A stretch of DNA of 64,000 nt from the NCBI GenBank assembly GCA_002839185.1, contig PGXO01000004.1:1-64000 (forward strand), written 5' to 3'. Origin of the DNA: Synergistetes bacterium HGW-Synergistetes-1 (GTDB lineage: Bacteria > Synergistota > Synergistia > Synergistales > Synergistaceae). Under the pieces are notes generated by a model. The model made no database searches. It was not told where the DNA came from and saw only the letters and a program-made list of their open reading frames with translations. Shown piece after piece: positions 1 to 7,664 of this stretch (its first letter is position 1; every line of letters begins with the position of its first letter). The translations under genes and the position numbers were made by a program.

Positions 1-369
1 TTCATTGCATTCAGAACGGATCTCTTCATCAAACACGTGGTATACCGCGAGTCCCAACGGGACTCCTGCAAGTGGTCCTGCAAAAGTAGGATCGCCGTTT
101 GTTACGGTTTCGGCGTAGATCTCTGCGCCTTCCGCATCGGAAGAACCCAGTATCACTACACAGTTCTCGGCTCCATGCTTTTCAGCCGCATCAACGATGC
201 GCTGCTGGTTCTGCAGGTCCATTGCTCCTGCCGCGGTTCAGACAAAGCACTCGGTGGCAGAGAATACTATCTCGGCCCCGCTTTCTTTCAGACATGCCTC
301 CATGGCTGGTCCAGGGACGCCGTCCCTTTCTCCCATAAGGAGAAGCTTCTTACCTGCCAGTTTGCCCAT
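1..369 (-). CDS. grdA: Glycine/sarcosine/betaine reductase selenoprotein A (partial, 3' end outside window)
   Basis: Component A of the cytoplasmic glycine/sarcosine/betaine reductase complex. It carries the carboxymethyl group as a selenoether and is regenerated by thioredoxin. Read through one in-frame TGA (codon 44, positions 238-240), the protein begins [20 protein letters not shown] and contains [12 protein letters not shown], the hallmark selenocysteine/cysteine motif of GrdA. About 123 codons are visible; the family is about 155-160 residues, so the C-terminus lies beyond position 1. The start is preceded by an AGGGAGGTG-like ribosome binding site. It is the last visible gene of the minus-strand operon, 60 bp after trxA. 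A conventional ORF caller would break it at the UGA. Identity is very secure; decoding of UGA is inferred from the family. Confidence 0.95.
213..240 (-). promoter_or_regulatory. grdA selenocysteine UGA codon and candidate SECIS hairpin
   Basis: The UGA at 238-240 is followed on the mRNA, after 6 nt, by a small hairpin with stem GCAGG/CCTGC (plus-strand 213-217 and 227-231) and a 9-nt loop. Bacterial SECIS elements lie directly downstream of the UGA inside the coding region, so the position fits. The stem is short and the loop was judged only by eye. Confidence 0.5.
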
Positions 370-429
370 GACTGAACACCTCCCTAGATAATTTATTTTT
401 GCTGTAACTCCTTACCGGACGATACTGCC

Positions 430-753
430 TTACTTTGTGAGATTCTCTATCTCTGCCCTTATTGCTTCGATGGTGCACTCATCTTTTGAAAGGCGCTTAA
501 CTTCAACGCCGTCTTTCCAGAATAGGAATGTCGGAAGTCCCATCACGCGGAAGCCCATTGCGACCCTCTTGTTGGTTGAGCAGTCTACAGCTGTGAATTT
601 GACTTTGCCTTCGAAATTCTTTTCCATGTCATGGTAGAGCGGCTTCAGCGTCATGCAGGGAACACACTGCGGCCCCCAGAAATCCACAACCACTGGAAGT
701 TCCTTCTCTTCACGTACCTCTGTGTCACAATTTTCTTTTGTAAGATCGATCAT
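430..753 (-). CDS. trxA: Thioredoxin of the reductase operon
   Basis: Small thioredoxin (107 aa) that would deliver electrons to the reductase complex and re-reduce the selenenylsulfide of GrdA. The redox motif is WGPQCVPC with cysteines 30 and 33. CVPC differs from the usual CGPC of general thioredoxins but resembles thioredoxins found in clostridial grd operons. The conserved cis-proline (GLPTF) is present. It lies between the unrecognised 330-aa gene and grdA on the same strand, which supports a dedicated role. No thioredoxin reductase is visible in this window; it may lie beyond the left edge. Confidence 0.92.
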   Translation of the reverse strand: MIDLTKENCDTEVREEKELPVVVDFWGPQCVPCMTLKPLYHDMEKNFEGKVKFTAVDCSTNKRVAMGFRVMGLPTFLFWKDGVEVKRLSKDECTIEAIRAEIENLTK

Positions 754-796
754 TGTTTTTCACCTCCGCTAATATAAAAAATTTTTGATCATATAT

Positions 797-1789
797 TTAT
801 GCATCGGGCCTCGCTATATGGAGTGTTCTGTCACAAAACCAGTCATATGCAGTATCTTCCGATACTTTCTGGTTTCTAAGGCGCTCAATGCTTGTGCCGA
901 TGATAAAAAGAGGTTTTGACGGTTCAATAAGTGCGTCTGCATCCATAGAGAGTTCTTTTGCAACTGTTCTGAGTTCACGCTCTGTCTCTGTCACAGTTAC
1001 ACATATTGTCCAAGCCTCTTGATCCTGACTGTCAAAGTCCGCATATCCAGGGATATGCACTCTTTTCTGCCCCAGCAGAAAAATATGCAGTTTTCCAAGG
1101 TCCTCATAGAATTTAGATAAATTATTCTCATTCACTCTGAAAAAGAAGTATCTGTCTGTGTCTTTGAGTCTGCAAATATCCCATTCATACGGAGGTTCTT
1201 TTCTGTAAAGCTCAAAATCGTACCTGCTCCTGAGCAGGAGGTTTGTTCTGATAGAACCGCAAGCTGCACCGTACTTACTGATCCATTTGTCAAGTGCGGC
1301 TTCTCCCGGAGGGATCTGTCCCCTGGTCCGTACTCCCCAGTTCGGGAAGGCCTCCATAAAAGAGAGGATCAGAGGATGTTTCTGCCATGTATATATGACA
1401 TGTCCATTCTCTCTCCTATAGAGTTCGTTTGCTGCGAGATCGGGCACTACGGGCAGTTGCTCGTTCAATGAATATTCCTTTACACTGTACTGTCCGCGAA
1501 ATGCCTTTTCCATAAGCAGATAGAGACGGTTGTTCCACAGCGATAATTCGGGATCAAAGCTTTTAAGAGGCTCTGTTTTTATTCCGTATTCGGCTGCAAT
1601 CTCCGTGCGCGTTTTTATGCCGAGGTCTGTGAGGATGATCCCTCCTCCAAAAGCGGAGGCATAGCCGCTGTCGCAAAGATTTCGGAGTGTATACTTGTTT
1701 TCGCCGGCAAGGCTGACAGTCTCTTCATCCCAACATGGAAAATCAGGTTCAAAAAGCAGAAGGCCCCTTCTTAAATCTGCATTTGTCAT
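797..1789 (-). CDS. Conserved-looking protein of unknown function in the reductase operon
   Basis: 330 aa, not recognised. It starts 4 bp after the end of the BCCT transporter gene and stops 43 bp before trxA, so it is almost certainly co-transcribed with the selenoprotein genes. Its first 75 or so residues (start MTNADLRRGLLLFEP, later GGGIILTDLGIKTRTEIAAE) have the look of a winged-helix region, but this is only an impression. There is no signal peptide, no membrane segment and no obvious catalytic motif. Aromatic residues and tryptophans are abundant in the middle part. Base and codon use look like its neighbours. It could be a regulator, an assembly factor or an accessory enzyme of the reductase; function is left open. 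Confidence 0.75.
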   Translation of the reverse strand: MTNADLRRGLLLFEPDFPCWDEETVSLAGENKYTLRNLCDSGYASAFGGGIILTDLGIKTRTEIAAEYGIKTEPLKSFDPELSLWNNRLYLLMEKAFRGQYSVKEYSLNEQLPVVPDLAANELYRRENGHVIYTWQKHPLILSFMEAFPNWGVRTRGQIPPGEAALDKWISKYGAACGSIRTNLLLRSRYDFELYRKEPPYEWDICRLKDTDRYFFFRVNENNLSKFYEDLGKLHIFLLGQKRVHIPGYADFDSQDQEAWTICVTVTETERELRTVAKELSMDADALIEPSKPLFIIGTSIERLRNQKVSEDTAYDWFCDRTLHIARPDA

Positions 1790-1793
1790 GTTT

Positions 1794-3311
1794 TTATTCT
1801 TCCTTTGTTTTCTGTTCGTCTGTCGTCAGAGCCTTCCAGAATGAGACGCATGAGAAAAGCATGATGATACTGAAAGGAGCTGCTGCAGCAATAGATATTG
1901 TCTGCAGATTCTGAAGTCCGCCAGTCAGGAGAAGCACTACAGCAAGGGCTGCCATGAGTATGCCCCATATCCCCATTTTGCCCTTAGTTGGGTTAAGATT
2001 CCCTTCTTCAGAAAACATCGACAGAACAAAGGTTCCTGAATTTGCGGATGTAACAAAGAATGTCGTGATAAGCACCAGCATAACGACTGACATTATCATG
2101 CCCATCGGATAATGCTTGTACATCTCAAATATACCCACTGAGATATCTTTAAGAACTTCAGACGAGATATTGATTTGCTTCACAACTTCAAGGTAAAGGG
2201 CCGATGTGCCGAAAATAGCAAACCACATGAAACTGCCGAGTGCAGGTACAATCAGTACGCCGCAGACAAATTCGCGTATCGTGCGTCCCCGTGAGATCCT
2301 TGCTATAAACGAACCTACAAAGGGTGCCCATGAAATCCACCAGGCCCAGTAATATATCGTCCATCCATGGAGGAATGCCTCATACTCCCCGCCATAAGGT
2401 GCCATCATGAAGCTTTCTTTTATTACGCCACTGAGATAATCTCCTATGCCGGTCATGAAGGATCCTAGTATTGATATGCTTGGTCCGACAAGAAAGAGTG
2501 CCGACATCAGAAATAGGCATATATATAGATTAAAGTCAGCAACCTTTTTTATGCCCTTTTCTATACCAAGTACCGCTGAGCCTGTGTAAAGAATGGCAAG
2601 TCCAGCGATAATTAAAATCTGTATCAATGTGGTCTTAGGTATGCCGAATAACACGCTGAGGCCGCTGTTGATCTGCAGAGTCCCGAGACCGAGCGAGGTT
2701 GTTATCCCGCCAAGAGTTGCGAATACGGCAAATATGTCAACAGTTTTACCGAATTTTCCTCGGACTGCCTTTTCTCCGACTAGCGGAATGAATATGGAAC
2801 TGATAAGCCCGGGTGTGTTATGTCTGAACTGGTAATATGCAAGCGGCATCGCAATAACAGCGTAGCCTGCCCATGGATGCAGTCCCCAGTGCATGAAAGA
2901 AATCTGCATAGCGTCGCGGGCTGCCTGCACGGAACCCGGTTCGGCACCGAACGGGACCGAACCGAAGTGATACAGAGGCTCGGCAGCACCGTAAAATACA
3001 AGCCCTACTCCCATGCCTGCTGAAAAGAGCATTGCAAACCAGGACAAATTACTGTATTCAGGTCTGGAATCCGGTGCTCCTAAACGGACCTTTCCAAAGC
3101 GGCTCAGTCCGACAAATATGACAAATGCCACAAATATGTTCATTGTAAGCATATAGCCCCATCCGAAATACTTTGTGAGCACACCATTTACTGTTTTTGC
3201 AAAGCTGCCGAAAGTATCAGGCGAGATAAGCCCCCAAAGGACAATCATTATTGTTATAGCAATGGAGGTGAGGTAAACGGAATTGGCTTTTTTTTTCTTT
3301 GTTTCGATCAT
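1794..3311 (-). CDS. BCCT-family betaine/carnitine/choline-type transporter
   Basis: 505-aa integral membrane protein of the betaine-carnitine-choline transporter family, with about 12 predicted hydrophobic segments. Family hallmarks visible are GMGVGLVFYGAAEPLYHF (the glycine-rich substrate/sodium segment) and the tryptophan-rich signature WTIYYWAWWISWAPFVGSF followed by ARISRGRTIREF. BCCT proteins import quaternary amines such as glycine betaine. Placed between the selenoprotein B gene and trxA, it probably supplies the reductase with substrate, which favours betaine (or a related methylated amine) over glycine. Sequence alone does not settle sodium coupling or exact substrate. Confidence 0.93.
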   Translation of the reverse strand: MIETKKKKANSVYLTSIAITIMIVLWGLISPDTFGSFAKTVNGVLTKYFGWGYMLTMNIFVAFVIFVGLSRFGKVRLGAPDSRPEYSNLSWFAMLFSAGMGVGLVFYGAAEPLYHFGSVPFGAEPGSVQAARDAMQISFMHWGLHPWAGYAVIAMPLAYYQFRHNTPGLISSIFIPLVGEKAVRGKFGKTVDIFAVFATLGGITTSLGLGTLQINSGLSVLFGIPKTTLIQILIIAGLAILYTGSAVLGIEKGIKKVADFNLYICLFLMSALFLVGPSISILGSFMTGIGDYLSGVIKESFMMAPYGGEYEAFLHGWTIYYWAWWISWAPFVGSFIARISRGRTIREFVCGVLIVPALGSFMWFAIFGTSALYLEVVKQINISSEVLKDISVGIFEMYKHYPMGMIMSVVMLVLITTFFVTSANSGTFVLSMFSEEGNLNPTKGKMGIWGILMAALAVVLLLTGGLQNLQTISIAAAAPFSIIMLFSCVSFWKALTTDEQKTKEE

Positions 3312-3345
3312 ATCTCAAATGCCCCCTCTGATAAAATTACACAGA

Positions 3346-3376
3346 GGACGGAACTGTGTGTGATGCAGTTCCGTCC
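3346..3376 (-). other. Perfect 11-bp intercistronic hairpin between selenoprotein B and transporter genes
   Basis: Inverted repeat GGACGGAACTG (3346-3356) and CAGTTCCGTCC (3366-3376) with a 9-nt loop, within the 83-bp gap in the reductase operon. On the minus-strand transcript it is followed by TCTGTG, not a U-run, so it is not a standard intrinsic terminator. It may be a partial terminator, or an RNA processing or stabilising element that sets the ratio of reductase to transporter. Confidence 0.6.
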
Positions 3377-3394
3377 AGTACAGTAAAACGGTCC

Positions 3395-4705
3395 TTAGAT
3401 CTTAACCTTGAACACTGTTGGTTCTGTGATCTCAGTGGCCAGCGAATCCAAAGCAACTCCTACACGATGGTAACGGAGAGCCCATTCTGCTTCTTTTGAA
3501 AGCTGTGGATCGCCAAGAGGGTATGGTACTGAAACTGTCGGGACCATTCTGTTTGATCCGACTGTTTTTGCTACATCGATAAGGTTGCACATAACAACAA
3601 CCGGGAATCCTGCACGTTCAATTTCTTTTGCCATCGTTGCACCGCAACGTGTACAAGTTCCTCAGGTGGAGGTTAGAACCACGGCATCAACTTTTGCTTG
3701 TTTCAGCTCTGCGGCGATCTCGCGTCCAAACTTTGCAGCGAAGTTCTGTGTTGTACCAGTTCCGACTGTGGTATAGAAGTAGTCATGCAGCTTAGCGAAT
3801 TTGCCTTCTTTTTCATAGGCGCGCATCGCGTCAAGAGGAACTCCTCTGTCGGGTACCTTACACATTGCTTCAGGATCAAATCCGGCGTGTATCGTCTTAT
3901 ATTCGCCTTCCGGGAGACAATCTTTGCCTGTGATATTGTATTTGCCCCATTTCTGTGCCGATGCACTCTGTATCCTGTCGGGGTTGTCAAATGGAACGAC
4001 TCCGCTTGATGTTACAATTGCTATTGTGCATTTGCTGAGGTCCTTGACTGCTGGTGCCGGTGGAATCCTGTCTGTTTTAGGTATTACGAGCTCTGTCTGG
4101 AATGGCTCTCCTGCTATCTTTTTGAGGAGCATATCCATAACGCGGTCTGCTGCCATGGTAGCATTTGGTGCCGGGATTTCACTGCGGATACCGCGCGGGA
4201 AATAGCCTTCCTCAGATGCGGGAAGAAGCTGTTCGCCTTTTGCGATCTTTTCGGCAAAAATGGCCATTGCGGTCAGGTTATCCTTCATAAACGTTGCTTT
4301 CCTGCCGCCTCTGAAGATGTAACAAAAACTCTTATACTCTTCAACACCAGGGTTTTCTTCGTTCATTGATGTAATGACGGGAACGTTGTAGCGTTCTGCG
4401 ACAGCCTTGCAGACAAGTCCGCATCCGACTCCATAGCGTCCTGCCATAAAAGCCGGACCAGCAAAGAAAATATCGAATTTCTTGCCGTCAAGCCATGCAA
4501 ATATCTCTTTCAGCGCATCCTCTGTATGATTGGTAACGTAGTTGTCTCCGACAACAAATGTATTGGTAACTTCTATATTCGGCATAATATTGTTCAGCAT
4601 CATGGAACAGCCAATCAGTTTATCGTGAAAAATTGGCTTGCAGTCTGCTGCGTCTTCACCGCCGACCTGTCCGAAGAATTGGTTGATGTAATGAATAGCT
4701 TTCAT
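3395..4705 (-). CDS. grdB: Glycine/sarcosine/betaine reductase component B selenoprotein subunit (GrdB/GrdF/GrdH family)
   Basis: Substrate-binding selenoprotein subunit of component B, 436 aa when the UGA at 3662-3664 (codon 348) is read as selenocysteine. The product begins MKAIHYINQFFGQVGGED and carries the hallmark VVLTSTUGTCTRCGATMAKE around the selenocysteine. Length and Sec position match the family (about 436 aa, Sec near 350). The start at 4705 was chosen over an upstream in-frame ATG because of the family N-terminus and an AGGAG site about 8 bases before it. The gene follows the grdE-type gene closely. GrdB (glycine), GrdF (sarcosine) and GrdH (betaine) are homologous, so the symbol is generic. 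The adjacent BCCT transporter argues for betaine. Confidence 0.93.
3635..3664 (-). promoter_or_regulatory. Selenocysteine UGA of component B and candidate SECIS hairpin
   Basis: UGA at 3662-3664. Twelve nucleotides downstream on the mRNA is a 6-bp perfect hairpin CGTTGC-GGT-GCAACG (plus-strand 3635-3649). A short upper stem with GU in the apical loop about 11-12 nt after the UGA is the layout known for bacterial SECIS elements that bind SelB. Confidence 0.65.
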
Positions 4706-4724
4706 ATTTTTCAGCTCCTGATTT

Positions 4725-6032
4725 TTAAAAATCTGCACAGGTTCTCTTCGAATACCCACTGATGTGGTTAGCACAGAACATCCCGTTGTTTTCCATTACG
4801 CATGAACCGTCGGGATTGATGCAGCCTTCCCATCCGCCGGAATTTCCGTCACGGGCAAGAGCTTCAAGCTCTCCGATGATCTTCATCGGAGGCATCTCAT
4901 AATACTGTGAAACGTTGCCTGTACTGACAAGCGCATCTGATGCGGGATTCATGGAGACCAGTGGCTGAGATGCTCCGTCGCGTCCTGTTGATTCGTCGGA
5001 AAGCCCTATCGTTTTAATACCGAGGCGCTCAAATTCAACCAGCATAGCTGTGTAGTCAACGTCAGGATTGCCGTATCCTTCCTCTGCGATAACCGCGGCC
5101 TGCGCACCGATGTTTACTGCTATCTGCCCTGCAATCTGTACACAGCGTACTTTTTCTTCCATCTTTGGATTGAGGGTTGATATTATAACACCAAGGAAGT
5201 TGATAGTTTTGCCGTGAGCGGCGTAGAGACGCTTGATCATCGGGTTTGTTGAGAACTCATATGTTGAGATCTTTGACGAAGATGGCATGAAGCTACCTGA
5301 AACCATGCAGCCGTCAAGGAGCTCATTGGGATGCATAAGCGTGGGCAGCATTCTGTTGCCGTCCCAGCCGTAGATCATAGTATTGTAGCCAAGTGCTTCC
5401 ATCTGTGTCTGAGGCTGAAGCACATACACAACACTGGGAAGGGCCTTCGTTTTTTCATCGCGTTCTGCAATTGGGGGGAGATCGTAAACGTCTATCCTGT
5501 CTGGTTCAAGACTGCGCACACACTCTGCTATATGCTCAGCGAGACGCATTGCGCCCCAGCGGATAGCGTGATTCTTTTTCTGCTGTTCTCTCTGTTCGAA
5601 CAGTTCGTCCGTGTCAGCGACAAGAACAAGGTTGACCATGTTTCCCCAGATGGTATGGTGCTGGAAGGGGCCTCCGATGTCAATGAGTCCGTCCTGAAAA
5701 CCACCCCAATGCTTGCCGACAGCAAGAAGCGTTACGTCTTCAAGTACATGAGTCCGTCCCATTCCTGCCTGTCCTAGCGGAGAAGTGACTCCCGGAAATG
5801 CTCCCTGACCGCCGCTGACCTTGCATCTGAATTCTACAGATTCCTTTACAGGGCAGAGACGCACCATATCGCCTGGATGGACGATTACGAGATCCGCATC
5901 TGTGATGTGGCTGTCTTCGCGGACAACATTCAAAGCTTCTTCCTTGTTGACATAGAGCACGCCGTTTAAGAGTTGTGTCTTGTCAGCAAAGACGATGTCT
6001 TTGACTTTGAAACAGCCGATTTCGAGTCTCAT
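4725..6032 (-). CDS. grdE: Glycine/sarcosine/betaine reductase component B proprotein (GrdE/GrdG/GrdI family)
   Basis: 435-aa proprotein that is cleaved to two subunits of component B, the C-terminal one carrying a pyruvoyl group that forms a Schiff base with the amino substrate. The cleavage region DGCMVSGSFMPSSSK is present with cysteine at residue 242, the position described for the GrdE cleavage site. Other family segments are EEGYGNPD, STGRDGASQPLV, IGELEALARDG and SGGWEG. The start has an AAGGAGG site 11 bases upstream and faces the long intergenic region, so this is the first gene of the operon. Order grdE-type, grdB-type, BCCT resembles betaine reductase loci. Substrate specificity cannot be read from sequence alone. 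Confidence 0.93.
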   Translation of the reverse strand: MRLEIGCFKVKDIVFADKTQLLNGVLYVNKEEALNVVREDSHITDADLVIVHPGDMVRLCPVKESVEFRCKVSGGQGAFPGVTSPLGQAGMGRTHVLEDVTLLAVGKHWGGFQDGLIDIGGPFQHHTIWGNMVNLVLVADTDELFEQREQQKKNHAIRWGAMRLAEHIAECVRSLEPDRIDVYDLPPIAERDEKTKALPSVVYVLQPQTQMEALGYNTMIYGWDGNRMLPTLMHPNELLDGCMVSGSFMPSSSKISTYEFSTNPMIKRLYAAHGKTINFLGVIISTLNPKMEEKVRCVQIAGQIAVNIGAQAAVIAEEGYGNPDVDYTAMLVEFERLGIKTIGLSDESTGRDGASQPLVSMNPASDALVSTGNVSQYYEMPPMKIIGELEALARDGNSGGWEGCINPDGSCVMENNGMFCANHISGYSKRTCADF

Positions 6033-6815
6033 TCTGTCTATTCCTCCTTCATTTTAGTTGTACGTGCTGAAAACGTATTCAATTTGCGTGTTTAGAATCT
6101 GAATATGAATATCAAATATGCAGCACGTTTTTAACGCATTTTGAAGTTACTCTATAGTGGACTAAAGTTCAATAATGAAAAAGTGTGTATCAATGTAACG
6201 TTTTTTACTACACATAAGATGAATGGTTGAGTCCTGCATTCAACATAACATTGGGGGTAGTGTCCAAGGCAATGAAATCGTTGTTAAGAATATACCTGAA
6301 AGTTCGTTTACTTGGTAACGCTTTTCTTGATACTGGCAGGTGAACGGGTTTGAGGATTTTGAAATGGAGAGGGTAAAAGCATGGCGTCTGTGATACACAA
6401 CAACCCTTTAAAAAACACAGTATAGCGGTTACGAAAGTATAAGGCGAAACGCTGAAAGCTAGGAAATCAGATGATTTACGGTGTTATCCTATAAAAGGTT
6501 ATAAAAGGAAAAATGTCCGTTTTAAGCCAACCGCCATCTCTCAATGTGTTTATTCAATACTTTATTTCAAATCCCAATAAGGCTATGATCTCATGAGTAG
6601 TGCAATAACAAAAATATAGTAGACTGCTATCGGCATGATACAGTATAATCGCAGTTTCATTTGATATGCAGCGTAGAGGATATTTGCGCCTAGTCGGTAA
6701 AAGCTTTCCTCATATGGTGACGATCGCCAGTTAACTGAATACTTGTCAAATTCTTTGCTGATATCTGATAAATGCTGTAACTGAAAGAAAAATCTAATAA
6801 AAAAGGGAAAATGAT
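6033..6815. other. 783-bp intergenic region between divergent grdE and rsmA
   Basis: No convincing gene on either strand: reading frames are short and stop-rich, and no tRNA or riboswitch was recognised. In particular, no tandem glycine riboswitch was seen in front of grdE. It must hold the promoter of the reductase operon (minus strand). A weak candidate on that strand is TTCATT, 17 bp, TATAGA around 6155-6185. The plus-strand end (6800-6815) has a GGGA ribosome binding site for rsmA. The stretch looks more AT-rich than its flanks and could contain a decayed gene, a regulatory RNA or activator sites. Confidence 0.4.
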
Positions 6816-7664
6816 ATGGCCAGAATACCGAATTTTATTCACAACACAGATATAGGGCAGAATTTCCTCATCGATCATTCTATCGTGGACTTTATGATCG
6901 GGAGGGCAAAGCTGACGGCTGAGGACAAAGTCCTTGAGATAGGGCCCGGTGAGGGTATACTCACAGAGGGGCTCCTTTCGACCGAATGCTCGGGAGTATG
7001 TACTGTGGAACTCGATACGAGACTCAAGCACACGATAGATATGCTGGCCATAAAAGACAGCAGGCTTCACCCTTTATGGGGAGATGCAGTGCAGTTCGAT
7101 TACGAAAGCAAACTTCCATGGATGCCCAACAGGATAATTGCCAACCTGCCATACCATATCACCACGCCTCTTCTTTGGACCTTCCTTGAAAAGCTTGCTC
7201 CGCATGGACTTGAATACATGCTTCTGATGGTGCAGCTTGAATCCGCTCAGAGGATCACATCACCCTGCGGACATCGTGAACGCTCCCCGCTTGGCATAAC
7301 AGTTGAAGCAATGGGAACATCAGCAATTCTTAGGAACGTTCCTCCGTCTGCCTTCAGGCCTCAGCCAAGGGTCAATTCATGCATTATCGAGGTAAAGATC
7401 GAGAATAACAGGACACTTGCATGTGACAGGACATGGAGGGGTCTGCTGGCTAGATCTTTCGCCCAACGGAGGAAGACACTTATAAACAACTGGATATCAG
7501 GTTACGCTGACATTGATCGCGATAAAGCACTGGAAATACTTGAAATAAACGAACTGAAACCCACTGCCAGGGCAGAAGAACTTAGCCTAGATACCTGGCG
7601 CCGGCTTTCTCAGGAGCCCGAATTTTACCTCAAACCAAAAGACGAGAAGGAGTCAGAAATATGA
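6816..7664 (+). CDS. rsmA: 16S rRNA dimethyladenosine transferase (A1518/A1519)
   Basis: KsgA/RsmA, 282 aa, dimethylates two adjacent adenosines near the 3' end of 16S rRNA during small-subunit maturation. The start region GQNFLID (residues 14-20), the S-adenosylmethionine motif EIGPGEG (41-47) and the target-base motif NLPYHI (110-115) are all present, followed by FRPQPRVNS and an arginine-rich SFAQRRKTLIN segment. Length is normal. It is the first gene of a short plus-strand operon and overlaps trmB by 4 bp (ATGA). Confidence 0.95.
   Translation: MARIPNFIHNTDIGQNFLIDHSIVDFMIGRAKLTAEDKVLEIGPGEGILTEGLLSTECSGVCTVELDTRLKHTIDMLAIKDSRLHPLWGDAVQFDYESKLPWMPNRIIANLPYHITTPLLWTFLEKLAPHGLEYMLLMVQLESAQRITSPCGHRERSPLGITVEAMGTSAILRNVPPSAFRPQPRVNSCIIEVKIENNRTLACDRTWRGLLARSFAQRRKTLINNWISGYADIDRDKALEILEINELKPTARAEELSLDTWRRLSQEPEFYLKPKDEKESEI

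Noticed and set aside
37-375. 112-aa plus-strand reading frame at the window start
   Set aside because: Antisense shadow of grdA, which has clear family motifs on the minus strand.
3395-3634. Separate 79-aa protein starting MAKEIERAG
   Set aside because: It is the C-terminal part of selenoprotein B, split off by the in-frame UGA at 3662-3664; the joined product matches the family in motif and length.
6033-6120. Glycine riboswitch in front of grdE
   Set aside because: None of the conserved tandem aptamer segments could be found on the minus strand upstream of the start codon.
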